NCBI RefSeq assembly: GCF_000332645.1
Contig: NZ_AMXN01000008.1
Coordinates: forward strand, 124,001 to 188,000
Direction: 5' to 3'
Source: Bacillus inaquosorum KCTC 13429
GTDB lineage: Bacteria > Bacillota > Bacilli > Bacillales > Bacillaceae
DNA length: 64,000 nucleotides
The notes under the pieces were generated by a model. That model was given only the letters and a program-made list of their open reading frames with translations, was not told the DNA's origin and searched no databases. The translations under genes were made by a program, and so were the position numbers. Shown here one piece after another: positions 28,410-38,485 of the stretch; the stretch's first letter is position 1, and each line of letters starts with the position of its first letter.

Positions 28410-30029
28410 TTATTCTTTTCCAGCAGCAGCTTCTGACTGTCCGTTAAACAGCTGAGAATTAATCTCTTTCGCATCCTTTAAGTATTCTGTCTGATAGCCG
28501 CTCTTCAACGCCCACACATAAAATACAAGTGATACAACCGCAATCAGAACCATATCCCAGCCGTAATGAATGACATTCAGGCCGCCGAATTTATCACTGC
28601 CCAAATAAGATATAATCATCATGACCAGCAGATAAAACACCATCCAGACGCCGGCCTTAAAGTTTTGGCCAAACCCTTTCCATTTCTCCTTCGCCTGATA
28701 ATAGAAATAAATTGGAAGACCGATCAGGATAATAAACAGAACCTGTCCTGTTAACGGCCAGCGTGCCCAATACAGCACCAGCGACGCAAAGATAAACCCA
28801 AGCGGCGCAATCACGCTTAAGCCTTTTAAACGAAGAGGCCTGTACAGGTCTTTCCCCGTCCGTCTCAAAGTCATTACTGTAATCGGGCCGGTGATATACG
28901 AAATTAACGTGGCGACAGAAATAATTTCCGCTAACACGCCCCACCCTCTGAACAGGAACAAAAAGATGAACGAAACAATCAAGTTAAAAAACATCGCTTG
29001 GCGCGGAACGCCGTAAATCGGATGAAGTTTCCCGAATATACTCGGCATGTATTTGTTTTTCTCCATTCCGTAAATCATGCGGGACGTTGTCGCTGTATAC
29101 GTAATCCCTGTGCCAGACGGTGACACAAACGCATCCGCATACAACACAATGACAAGCCAGTTAATATTCAGCGCAATCGCCAAATCAGCAAAAGGAGAAT
29201 TAAAATTCAGATGGCTCCATCCGTGAGCGATATCAGAAGGATTCACCGCTCCGATGAAGGCTACCTGCAGCAGTACATAAATCACTGTCGCAACGATTAG
29301 GGAGCCAACAACCGCAATCGGAATCGATCTTCCCGGATTTTTCGCTTCACCCGCCATATTGATCGGACTTTGGAAACCGTTAAATGCAAAGACGATACCG
29401 GAAGTTGCAACAGCCGTCAGCACACTCGCCCAGCCATTCGGCGCAATACTTTGACCGGCCGTAAAGTTTTCTCCGTGAAACCCAACAAACAGCAAAGCTC
29501 CAATCGTCAGGCCCGGAATAATAATTTTAAAAATCGTAATGAATGAATTCGCTTTGGAAAATAGATTGACTGTCCAATAGTTCAGCAGAAAATAAATGAG
29601 AAGCAATACAGAGGCAAATGCGAGTCCTTCCCCAGTCAGCGTTCCATTCTTCACTAAACCGCTTGTCCATTTCGCCCATTCCCAAGGCCACGAGCTCATA
29701 TATTGAACAGAGGCCACCGCTTCAACCGGAATAACGGACACAATCGCAATCCAGTTGGCCCAGCCTGCGATAAATCCAATAAACGAACCGTGTGAATATT
29801 GCGTATATTTTACCATTCCCCCGGCTTCAGGGAACATAGAACCTAATTCACTGTAAGAAAGAGCAATAAATAAAATCACGACCATTCCAATAATCCATGA
29901 AATAATAGCAGCTGGTCCTGCTATTTGGGCCGCACGCCAAGCCCCAAACAGCCAGCCTGAACCGATCATCGATCCGAGCCCGACCATCATGAGGGAAAAC
30001 GTTCCCATTCTTCGATGCAATTGATTCAT
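28410..30029 (-). CDS. ybeC: Amino-acid permease YbeC
   Basis: A 539-residue APC-family permease with 12 or more helices. The N-terminal helix signature is MGTFSLMMVGLGSMIGSGWLFG, with the motif MAGEAKNPGRSIPIAV after helix 6 and SPSGTGITYTATTSRM in helix 8. The start is the ATG preceded by AAAGGTG at 8 bases. It is monocistronic. The substrate is not predictable. Confidence 0.87.
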   Translation of the reverse strand: MNQLHRRMGTFSLMMVGLGSMIGSGWLFGAWRAAQIAGPAAIISWIIGMVVILFIALSYSELGSMFPEAGGMVKYTQYSHGSFIGFIAGWANWIAIVSVIPVEAVASVQYMSSWPWEWAKWTSGLVKNGTLTGEGLAFASVLLLIYFLLNYWTVNLFSKANSFITIFKIIIPGLTIGALLFVGFHGENFTAGQSIAPNGWASVLTAVATSGIVFAFNGFQSPINMAGEAKNPGRSIPIAVVGSLIVATVIYVLLQVAFIGAVNPSDIAHGWSHLNFNSPFADLAIALNINWLVIVLYADAFVSPSGTGITYTATTSRMIYGMEKNKYMPSIFGKLHPIYGVPRQAMFFNLIVSFIFLFLFRGWGVLAEIISVATLISYITGPITVMTLRRTGKDLYRPLRLKGLSVIAPLGFIFASLVLYWARWPLTGQVLFIILIGLPIYFYYQAKEKWKGFGQNFKAGVWMVFYLLVMMIISYLGSDKFGGLNVIHYGWDMVLIAVVSLVFYVWALKSGYQTEYLKDAKEINSQLFNGQSEAAAGKE

Positions 30030-30230
30030 ATCGTAAACACCTTTCATGTATGATGACATTATCTTGCTAATTATATTATTATTCTGATTACTTCACTTTG
30101 TCAATATTTATCGAATTGTGGCTAATAATGATAATAAGTCAATGTATATTACCTTCCAATACAGGAATGAAGTCATTAGTTTCTTTCTAAATGGAATTTA
30201 CTTCAAATATTAATAATAAAAACACAATAG

Positions 30231-30255
30231 GTTTAGCCATAAGCAAAACGGGAAT
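30231..30255 (+). promoter_or_regulatory. Sigma-B promoter of ybyB
   Basis: GTTTAG, a 13-bp spacer and GGGAAT match the sigma-B consensus GTTTAA-N12/15-GGGWAW, about 45 bp before ybyB. Confidence 0.75.
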
Positions 30256-30297
30256 GATACAGGAAACACTACTCTTACAATAGAAAGGAGTATTACC

Positions 30298-30558
30298 ATG
30301 AAACAAAAGCTGTTACTTTCAGGTCTCGCTGTTTCAACCGTAGGCATCACTTCTTATCTATTAAAAGACCCGTCAAATCGCCAAAAGGCAAGAGAATTCA
30401 TTCACAGCATGAAAATGAAAATGACCAAACAGCCAGACATGGACACGTTCCCAGTCGATAAAGCAGGACACCCGCACCCAGAAGATATCGAAGACAACAA
30501 AATGGTATCAGAAGGCTCAATGTACCCCGTCCAATACTATGATGAAAAAAAGAAGTAA
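30298..30558 (+). CDS. ybyB: Small general-stress protein YbyB
   Basis: Eighty-six residues: an N-terminal hydrophobic stretch (LLSGLAVSTVGITSYLL) then a charged segment resembling the YtxH family (KDPSNRQKAREFIHSMKMKM), ending in an acidic/polar tail. It is preceded by AGAAAGGAG and a clear sigma-B promoter, so it is very probably part of the general stress response. No biochemical role is known to me. Confidence 0.82.
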   Translation: MKQKLLLSGLAVSTVGITSYLLKDPSNRQKAREFIHSMKMKMTKQPDMDTFPVDKAGHPHPEDIEDNKMVSEGSMYPVQYYDEKKK

Positions 30559-30597
30559 ACAAAAAAGCTCTCTTCATAAAGAAGGGAGCTTTTTTGA
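30559..30597. terminator. Bidirectional terminator ybyB / cypC
   Basis: AAAAAGCTC..CTTC / GAAG..GAGCTTTTT stem between converging genes. Confidence 0.85.
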
Positions 30598-30598
30598 T

Positions 30599-31873
<1,275 letters not shown>

Positions 31874-32024
31874 TTACCCTCTTTTTACACGTTATCTTAC
31901 GAGAATAAACCCAATAACAGTATTTGTTTACGGAATCAAATTTAAGCGCTTTTTGAGCACTTTTTAAAGGAAGAAAAGAAGAAATAGAGAAAAGGTAGTT
32001 GATCAAAACAAAGGGGAGAACAAA

Positions 32025-32828
32025 ATGAAGAAATGGATATATGTTGTGCTGGTGCTGAGTATTGCAGGGATCGGCAGCTTTTCCGTCCACGCAGCAACGT
32101 CTGCCTATGAAAAACACCTGAATGTCAGCCGAATGAATGTCGATGACGAATTCAAGGATACGGATGGAACCTTCATTCTTCACGATGTGCAAAAGGATAA
32201 GACCTTTGTCTACAACAGAGAACGGGCAAACAAAAGACAAACCCCGCAGTCCACCTTTAAGGTCGTAAACGCCTTAATCGGTTTGCAGGTAAAAGCTGTT
32301 CGGGATGAATACGATGTCAAACGGTGGGACGGGGTCAAGCGCGAATTCGAATCATGGAACCGCGACCATACGCTAGGATCGGCGATGCGTGAATCCGCAA
32401 TCTGGTATTACCAGGCATTAGCGAGAGATATCGGCGAGGAAAGAATGAAAACATGGCTTCATACGCTGTCATACGGCAACGAAGATATCAGCGGGGGAAT
32501 CGACCAGTTTTGGCTGCAAAGCTCTCTGACAATATCTCCGTTGGAACAAGAAGCCTTTTTGGAGAAACTTTTTAAAGAGGAGCTTCCATTTGACAAATCG
32601 GTGATGAAAACCGTCAAGCGCATGATGATTCAAGAGGAAGGAGATCACTACACGCTCTACGGGAAAACCGGAACCCGCCTGACAGACATGGGATTAGGCT
32701 GGTTTGTCGGATTCATCAAAACAGAGCATGGCTCTTATATTTTTGTCACCAATGTCGATGATTCCGGCACAAAAGCCAAAAACATCACAGTGGATATCCT
32801 GAAAAAGCATGGCCTGATCACATCCTAA
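32025..32828 (+). CDS. ybxI: Class D beta-lactamase-like protein YbxI
   Basis: A 267-residue protein with a signal peptide (WIYVVLVLSIAGIGSFSVHA) and the OXA-type penicillin-hydrolase fold. The active serine motif STFK is in PQSTFKVVNA (about residue 74), FWLQSSLTISPLEQ covers the omega-loop tryptophan and YGKTGTR is the KTG box. YbxI of 168 has low beta-lactamase activity. A weak cre-like element lies about 70 bp upstream. The ribosome-binding site is AAGGGGAG. Confidence 0.9.
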   Translation: MKKWIYVVLVLSIAGIGSFSVHAATSAYEKHLNVSRMNVDDEFKDTDGTFILHDVQKDKTFVYNRERANKRQTPQSTFKVVNALIGLQVKAVRDEYDVKRWDGVKREFESWNRDHTLGSAMRESAIWYYQALARDIGEERMKTWLHTLSYGNEDISGGIDQFWLQSSLTISPLEQEAFLEKLFKEELPFDKSVMKTVKRMMIQEEGDHYTLYGKTGTRLTDMGLGWFVGFIKTEHGSYIFVTNVDDSGTKAKNITVDILKKHGLITS

Positions 32829-32857
32829 ATGAAGGAGCCCCGCAAATAGGCAGGGCT

Positions 32858-33049
32858 CTAAATCTCATGCTCAAAACAATAATGATTCACTAGCTCTTCA
32901 ATCAAATCATGATCCGGATATTCTCCGTTAAATTCAAATTCGATTTCTTCCACAAATTCTCCGTGATGGTACACATGGATGGCTCCATTTTGACGGACGA
33001 CGCTAAACTCCGGCTGAAATGTATATCCGCTTCGTTCAATTGCTCCCAT
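32858..33049 (-). CDS. ybxH: Small protein YbxH
   Basis: Sixty-three residues, acidic (EEIEFEFNGEYPDHDLIEEL), with no helix pattern of a membrane protein. It is the second gene after csgA in the same direction with a 14-bp gap; the ATG is preceded by GGCGGGGAAG. It is probably a forespore-expressed partner of csgA by cotranscription. Function unknown. Confidence 0.75.
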   Translation of the reverse strand: MGAIERSGYTFQPEFSVVRQNGAIHVYHHGEFVEEIEFEFNGEYPDHDLIEELVNHYCFEHEI

Positions 33050-33063
33050 TTCTTCCCCGCCTT

Positions 33064-33312
33064 TCAAAGCAGTAATTCATACACCTCGTTTAATTCCTTG
33101 GCCCGTTTTTGATCCTGTTCATTCTGGGCATACTTAATTTCTTTCTCTAATACATGGTTCAAAAAAGACATTTCATTGTCATCTAAGTCTTTTACAAATT
33201 CCTCTTCATTCACATACCGCTTCGCCAGCATCTTCTTGCAAATCCGCTGGCAGACTTCATTTTCAAGATGGTTTGAAAGTGATTCGCGCAAATAACCGAG
33301 TGTAACATCCAT
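33064..33312 (-). CDS. csgA: Sporulation protein CsgA
   Basis: Eighty-two residues rich in charged amino acids and predicted mostly helical (SLSNHLENEVCQRICKKMLAKRY ... AKELNEVYELLL). It matches CsgA (sigma-G-dependent sporulation protein) of B. subtilis, made in the forespore. The ribosome-binding site is GGAAAGGTG. I could not identify a convincing sigma-G promoter upstream. Confidence 0.82.
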   Translation of the reverse strand: MDVTLGYLRESLSNHLENEVCQRICKKMLAKRYVNEEEFVKDLDDNEMSFLNHVLEKEIKYAQNEQDQKRAKELNEVYELLL

Positions 33313-33385
33313 TTTTGAACACCTTTCCTTCTGCTATCTTTACCCTATAGCTTGCTGAAATAGGGAAAATCCATACGCCAAAAAT

Positions 33386-33422
33386 AAAAAAAGAGACATC
33401 CGTGAATGTCTCTTTTTTCTAT
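33386..33422 (-). terminator. Terminator of ybxG
   Basis: AGAGACAT / ATGTCTCT stem with T-runs on both sides, right after the ybxG stop. Confidence 0.88.
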
Positions 33423-33424
33423 GG

Positions 33425-34813
33425 TTATTCAGCCGCTTGGCTGCTTTTTGTCAAATTGGCCTGCGCACGTTTGCCAATCCCAAACACATAATAACTCATG
33501 ACCACAAGCGCTAAGAATATCACGCCTACAATCAGAGAAATACGAGTATCATCATTAAACCACATGCCAACCAGAACCATCAGCAAGAAAGCAATCGTCA
33601 AATAGTTTGTGAAAGGTGCAAACGGCATTTTGAATGGATGTTTATCTAATGCAGCGCCCTTCGCTTTTCTGAATCCGATGTGGCTGATCAAAATGATAAA
33701 CCAAGGAATCATGCCAGGCAGCACGCTTGCGCTGTATACATATACAAAGATCTTCGGCGGCGCAATATAGTTCAGCACAACACCGACAGCCAAACCGATC
33801 AGTACCGCAATTGTGCCATACAGCGGCACACCGTTGCGTGAAATCTTCTTAAAGAATTTCGGCGCTTGTCCATTGACGCCTAATGTATAAAGCATACGGC
33901 CCGCACTGAAAATACCGCTGTTACAGCCGGACATTGCCGCTGTAATCACGACAAAGTTAATAATGCCGGCGGCTGCCGTAATTCCGATTTTCGCGAACGT
34001 AGACACGAACGGGCTTCCAAGTGAATTGAGCTCATCCCAAGGATAAACTGTCACGATCACAAAGATAGCGCCAATATAGAAAATCAAAATACGCCAGATA
34101 ATACTTTGAATCGCACTTCTTAGCGTGTTTTGCGGGTCCTTCGCTTCACCGGCTGTAATCCCGATCAGCTCAACTCCTTGATAGGCCGCAATGACGAGAG
34201 ACAGTGCAAAGAAGAAACCTGAGAAACCGCCCGCAAAGAAGCCCCCGTGAGACCACAAGTTCGACAATCCGATCGCATCTCCGCTGTTGCCAAACCCGAA
34301 GAAAATAATCCCGATTCCCGCAATAATCATCAAGATAATCGTCACGATTTTAATCATCGCAAACCAAAACTCAAATTCGCCAAATGACTTAACAGAAATT
34401 AAGTTCGCCGCACCAAGAATCACCATTGCCACGATACCAGGTATCCAAGCAGGTAAATCCGGAAACCAATACTTCATATAAGAACCGACAGCGATAATTT
34501 CTGACATGCCGACGATAATCCACTGGAACCAGTTGCTCCAAGCTGTTATATAACCTGCCAGCGGATGAATATATTGATGGCCGAATGTCGCAAAAGAACC
34601 CGTGCTCGGCTCGACATAAAGCATTTCACCCATCGCACGCATAATAAAAAAGATAAAAATTCCGCATATTGCATAAGCCAGAAGGACAGACGGGCCAGTC
34701 CATGAAATCGTGCTGGCAGAACCCATAAACAACCCAACACCGATCGTACCGCCTAAGGCGATCATCTGAATATGACGCGCGCCAAGGCCCCTCTTTAATT
34801 CTTTATTTGCCAC
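33425..34813 (-). CDS. ybxG: Amino-acid permease YbxG
   Basis: A 462-residue APC/AAT-family permease with 12 helices ([46 protein letters not shown]). In 168 YbxG is reported to transport threonine and other amino acids. The start is GTG (34813) behind AAGAGGAG; the longer frame is not supported by a ribosome-binding site. A partial CodY-like box lies about 90 bp upstream. Confidence 0.88.
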   Translation of the reverse strand: MANKELKRGLGARHIQMIALGGTIGVGLFMGSASTISWTGPSVLLAYAICGIFIFFIMRAMGEMLYVEPSTGSFATFGHQYIHPLAGYITAWSNWFQWIIVGMSEIIAVGSYMKYWFPDLPAWIPGIVAMVILGAANLISVKSFGEFEFWFAMIKIVTIILMIIAGIGIIFFGFGNSGDAIGLSNLWSHGGFFAGGFSGFFFALSLVIAAYQGVELIGITAGEAKDPQNTLRSAIQSIIWRILIFYIGAIFVIVTVYPWDELNSLGSPFVSTFAKIGITAAAGIINFVVITAAMSGCNSGIFSAGRMLYTLGVNGQAPKFFKKISRNGVPLYGTIAVLIGLAVGVVLNYIAPPKIFVYVYSASVLPGMIPWFIILISHIGFRKAKGAALDKHPFKMPFAPFTNYLTIAFLLMVLVGMWFNDDTRISLIVGVIFLALVVMSYYVFGIGKRAQANLTKSSQAAE

Positions 34814-35138
34814 TCCTCTTCCTCCTCTTAACAAAATACTCGAAAATGAGAAAACAGCAGGTCTGCTTGCCTCCACATCTTTCTCATCAATCAGTTATAA
34901 CAATCAGAAAATTCAAACTTAAAATTGTTATATAATCTCCAAAATTACTTATTTCATCATAATAAATTTCTCTGGAAAATACAATTGTTTTTTTCAGGCA
35001 AACACCTTCATTCAAAGTTTTTCATCGAAACTTCGATTAAAATCTTTTATATGAATATAATTAAATTATTTGAATATTAAAATTATATTTCTTCTATTGA
35101 TTCTCATAAAAAATAAGCTGTTCACAATGAACAGCTTT
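34814..35138. other. Gene-free region upstream of ybxG
   Basis: AT-rich, no credible ORF. It holds a CodY-like sequence at 34899-34913 (12 of 15 matches on the minus strand) and the ybdO terminator at 35105-35137. Nothing else was recognised. Confidence 0.6.
35105..35137 (-). terminator. Terminator of ybdO
   Basis: Minus strand AAGCTGTTCA / TGAACAGCTT stem, 3-base loop, then ATTTTTT. Confidence 0.88.
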
Positions 35139-36323
35139 CTAATAATTCACACCCGTTTGGTGCTTTAATGTCTCAAGCCACCCGGTATCTCCGGTGCCAT
35201 AGCCCTTGCTTTGCCCCATATCTCTTAAAGATCCATTGCTGTAGTTAATTGATAAGATGAAATCAGGAATCGTATCATACCCGGCTTCCGCAATTTTACC
35301 GAGCTCTGAACGGTAGTGAGATATAGCATAAGAAGCCGTTTGTTTTTGCAGAGGATTTTTTTCAAGCTCTTCTTTATATACGTCTAATAAGTCACGTCCA
35401 TCAGGCGTTACATACCGTCCGTCAATCACTTCTAAATCCTTCAAATGATAGCCTGTGACTTCATACATCTCACGAGCAGCCTGATACTTTTTATATGCCT
35501 CTTCGGAAAATTGTGTTGAATCACTGCTTTGGCTTTTCATGATATGTAAAAATAGCTCTTTGCTGTTGTCTCCAGATTGCAGCACTTGCTCAATTTGCTC
35601 AATCAGTGCCTGATCGTCTGTCCCGCTCACCTGTACCTTATAGTCAATCGGCGTAATCGTAAACGTCAGCTCTGTCCCCTGCGGAATGTGAATATGGTTT
35701 CGGTTCAACAGCACTTGCAGCTGTTGGTTAACCTGGCTTCGCTGATATACCTTTGCATTCTCAGCTTCCACTTCTCCATTAAACGTGACATTGCGAAACG
35801 CAGCATCCTGAAGGTTATAGTTTTGCGCCTTCCCTTTGAATAGCCATTCTGTTTCATTATCGTAAGCAGCCTGTCTTTCTGCAGCTGACAAATCACTTCT
35901 GAAATAAGGCGACTTTGAATTTTGGTACTTATCCTTAATGTAGCCTAATGGATCAGACTTTGTTTTGTTAATCGCATTCATCCTGCTGTATTTTTCATCT
36001 AGTATTTTGATTCTGATATCACTCTCAGATTCATAGGGGTTTTTGGATTGAATCACTGTTTCTTCCCCTGTGTCTGTCACTGTTCGATCATTCGTTGATT
36101 GATACACTTTGCTGAAAGTCCCGCCGTTTCCCGCCACACTGGTTTTAGAATAATTGAACTGGTTGATTCCCTCATTTGAAGATCGTGCCTCAAGCCTGCT
36201 GTATGCCTTTTCCAGCACCGCCGCTGTATTTTCAGACGTATTCTCGCGTTTAGTAGCCGCATTCCTATTCAATATGTTCTGTGCCATCAGCTGGGTGCGG
36301 ATAAATTGCCGATTCAGACGCAT
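35139..36323 (-). CDS. ybdO: Uncharacterised protein YbdO (DUF4885 type)
   Basis: A 394-residue protein with no signal peptide or membrane segment. Most of it is polar and probably helical (LEKAYSRLEARSSNEGINQFNYSKTS-like N-terminus; EEAYKKYQAAREMYEVTGYHLKDLEVIDGRYVTP towards the C-terminus). It matches YbdO of 168, of unknown function. It is monocistronic and divergent from ybdN. Confidence 0.8.
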   Translation of the reverse strand: MRLNRQFIRTQLMAQNILNRNAATKRENTSENTAAVLEKAYSRLEARSSNEGINQFNYSKTSVAGNGGTFSKVYQSTNDRTVTDTGEETVIQSKNPYESESDIRIKILDEKYSRMNAINKTKSDPLGYIKDKYQNSKSPYFRSDLSAAERQAAYDNETEWLFKGKAQNYNLQDAAFRNVTFNGEVEAENAKVYQRSQVNQQLQVLLNRNHIHIPQGTELTFTITPIDYKVQVSGTDDQALIEQIEQVLQSGDNSKELFLHIMKSQSSDSTQFSEEAYKKYQAAREMYEVTGYHLKDLEVIDGRYVTPDGRDLLDVYKEELEKNPLQKQTASYAISHYRSELGKIAEAGYDTIPDFILSINYSNGSLRDMGQSKGYGTGDTGWLETLKHQTGVNY

Positions 36324-36454
36324 TGGATTCCCTCCTGAACAATTCTCTCTTACCCTTTTTTATCGGCAACTCAATGTATATATTAACCTCAAAAAACATT
36401 TATTTACACATGAAACTTTAATATGTATGATGGAAATAAAAGGAGGTTGTTTGC

Positions 36455-37312
36455 ATGACGAAAAAATGGCTTATTCCATTCGCTATTATGCTGTCTGTCT
36501 TATTCACCTTTACTTATTCGGCATCAGCTGCCAGAGTCACTGCTATTACAGGAAACAATTCATTTGATACCGCAGCACCGATCGGATATTGGAAATATAA
36601 GAATATCGATACAACGATACTGGAAGCCGGACAAGATGAAGCCTATTTCACTTTTACAGCTAATAAGGGAGAAAAAGTATACGTGAGAAGTACATATCAG
36701 AGCGCGTACACAGGCATGAAAATTGAAATTTACGATAAGTACAGAGTACCTGTTTCACAAGGTACAGAAGTCATTAATCCTAACACTTTTTCTTCATTTA
36801 TCTATGCCAATGCTGACGCTCAAAACACGACGGATACCTTCTATGTGAAAGTGTCACGCGGCACCTATACCGGGAACATGTATTTCACACTTTCAATTGA
36901 AGACCGAATCAAATCCGGCAGCGGAACGTTCCAGTTCAGCGGCGTTGCTGAAAATAAAGGAAACACAAGCCTTAGTCCCTCAGGTTCTGACTCCAGCGTG
37001 ATCAAGGTTGATTTAACAAATCAATCTGGAATACCGCGCGATGCCATTGTAACCAGAGTACAAACAACCACCACTCAAACACCAAGCCAGGGAAATACAC
37101 GCCACTTCATCATGACGAGTGAAAACAACGAATGGCGCCGTGCTCTTGTGAATAGCTCGACTTCAGGGTCTTATGATATATCCTTGTCAGATCAACTCAG
37201 TGTAGCAAAGGTATGGAGTTTTAAATATAATACATTAGCGACTGCTAAATCGACGATGAGTAATGTAAAAGCAAAAATAGATTATGAATACGATGTCACA
37301 AAGCAGTTTTAA
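36455..37312 (+). CDS. ybdN: Secreted protein YbdN
   Basis: A 285-residue exported protein. The signal peptide IPFAIMLSVLFTFTYSASA is cut before ARVTAITG. The mature part looks all-beta, with YFTFTANKGEKVYVRSTYQS resembling the pre-peptidase C-terminal/jelly-roll type of sandwich, then a second beta domain (RDAIVTRVQTTTTQTPSQG ... WSFKYNTLATAKSTMSNVKAKIDYEYDV). A good ribosome-binding site AAAGGAGG precedes it. Function unknown; it matches YbdN of 168. Confidence 0.8.
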   Translation: MTKKWLIPFAIMLSVLFTFTYSASAARVTAITGNNSFDTAAPIGYWKYKNIDTTILEAGQDEAYFTFTANKGEKVYVRSTYQSAYTGMKIEIYDKYRVPVSQGTEVINPNTFSSFIYANADAQNTTDTFYVKVSRGTYTGNMYFTLSIEDRIKSGSGTFQFSGVAENKGNTSLSPSGSDSSVIKVDLTNQSGIPRDAIVTRVQTTTTQTPSQGNTRHFIMTSENNEWRRALVNSSTSGSYDISLSDQLSVAKVWSFKYNTLATAKSTMSNVKAKIDYEYDVTKQF

Positions 37313-37317
37313 CTTAT

Positions 37318-37347
37318 ACCGAGCCGGTTATCCGGCTCTTTTTTATT
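37318..37347 (+). terminator. Terminator of ybdN
   Basis: GAGCCGG / CCGGCTC stem with a TTAT loop, then six T. Confidence 0.9.
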
Positions 37348-37409
37348 TTTAGCCTAGAAGGCAATTGTTTTGATAAACTATAATCAGTACAACCAAGGGA
37401 AGTGCAGAC

Positions 37410-38180
37410 ATGGCATTAAAACAGCTAAAAAAGCTCCTTTTTGACCGCCCTCTAAAGGATGGCGTTATCCTGAATCATCAATACAAAATTGAAGAATGCC
37501 TCGGCATGGGCGGCTATGGCTTGGTTTATTTGTGTACCGATGTCCATACTCAAACCTCTTATGTCTTAAAACAGCTACGGCCGACAAAAGCGAAAAAGGA
37601 AAAAGAAAGAGTCCGGTTCCAGCAGGAAATGAAACTGCTCAAAAGCATGCACCACCCGCAAATCCCGGCCTTCATAGAAGATTTCATCATTGACGGACAA
37701 GCTTATTATGTCATGCAGTTCATTGAGGGAGATAACATAGAAGAATTACTATTTTTTCGAAAACAGCCATTTACAGAGCTCATGGCGTTACAGCTGATTT
37801 CACAGCTCCTTGAGATTGTAGAATACCTGCATGAACGCCTGATATTTCATAGCGACATCAGAACGCCTAATATCATCATCAATGACGGCAGGCTCTGCCT
37901 CATCGATTTCGGCCTTGCCAAACAATTGACTCCTGAAGAAACGGAGGAAGTAAAGGTGAGGAAACAGGATGACTTCTTCGATCTTGGAGAAACGCTGTTG
38001 TTCCTGCTGTATTCTCAATATAAAGGAAAAAAGAAGAAAAACGGCACCTGGATGGAGGAATTAACGCTCACAAAAGAAGTAACCCTGCTGTTGAAAAAAT
38101 TATTAGGCATTGATGAAGAGTATCAGCACACCGCTTTCATTCGCGAAGATTTAAACCGAGCCATTCAATCGGTCACATAA
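37410..38180 (+). CDS. prkD: Serine/threonine protein kinase PrkD (YbdM)
   Basis: A 256-residue Hanks-type kinase without membrane or extracellular domain. Glycine-rich loop GMGGYGLVY, ATP lysine in YVLKQLRP, DFG motif in LIDFGLAK. The catalytic loop is HSDIRTPNIII, with the HRD arginine replaced by Ser, which suggests regulation that does not need activation-loop phosphorylation. It is monocistronic and known as ybdM/prkD in 168; substrates there include DNA-binding proteins in vitro. Confidence 0.9.
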   Translation: MALKQLKKLLFDRPLKDGVILNHQYKIEECLGMGGYGLVYLCTDVHTQTSYVLKQLRPTKAKKEKERVRFQQEMKLLKSMHHPQIPAFIEDFIIDGQAYYVMQFIEGDNIEELLFFRKQPFTELMALQLISQLLEIVEYLHERLIFHSDIRTPNIIINDGRLCLIDFGLAKQLTPEETEEVKVRKQDDFFDLGETLLFLLYSQYKGKKKKNGTWMEELTLTKEVTLLLKKLLGIDEEYQHTAFIREDLNRAIQSVT

Positions 38181-38222
38181 AAAAACCCTTGTCCCAAAAG
38201 CGGAACAAGAACTTTTTTTGGA
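38179..38222. terminator. Bidirectional terminator after prkD
   Basis: CTTGTcCC / GGaACAAG stem flanked by A-run and T-run, between prkD and the small gene on the other strand. Confidence 0.75.
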
Positions 38223-38417
38223 TTAACTGCTGCTGTAGCTCCGGCGTTTGTAACGATGACTGCCGCCATAACGGTCGTAGTGTCTTCTTTTGCCTGAGCT
38301 GCTGCTGTAGCTGCGGTAATGTCTGCGCCGGCTGCTGCTGTAATGCCGGTGTCTGCGATATCGGTCACTAGAGCTGCCTGAGAGGTACTTGATCGTTTTG
38401 ATGATTTTTTTAAACAT
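38223..38417 (-). CDS. Arg/Ser/Tyr/His-rich small basic protein
   Basis: Sixty-four residues starting MFKKIIKTIKYLSG, followed by about 50 residues made almost only of Ser, Arg, Tyr, His and Gly (e.g. RYRRHRHYSSSRRRHYRSYS). It is strongly basic and low-complexity, resembling RS-type RNA-binding tails or spore-coat cargo. The ribosome-binding site GAGGTGAT and the position before its own terminator support real translation. Two other long frames across this stretch are shadows. I do not know its function. Confidence 0.65.
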   Translation of the reverse strand: MFKKIIKTIKYLSGSSSDRYRRHRHYSSSRRRHYRSYSSSSGKRRHYDRYGGSHRYKRRSYSSS

Positions 38418-38485
38418 TGCTGATCACCTCATTTCTTTCTTCCTATTATATATATTTTATGGGAGAAAGAAAAACATCAGCGGGG

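Noticed and set aside
31943..31956. cre-like sequence upstream of ybxI and cypC
   Set aside because: TTTAAGCGCTTTTT has three mismatches to the cre consensus, so it is too weak to list as a site.
38189..38371. Cys-rich 60-residue frame on the plus strand opposite the Arg/Ser-rich protein
   Set aside because: It is antisense to the 38223-38417 gene, starts at TTG inside a terminator hairpin and has no ribosome-binding site. The Cys-richness only mirrors the opposite codons.
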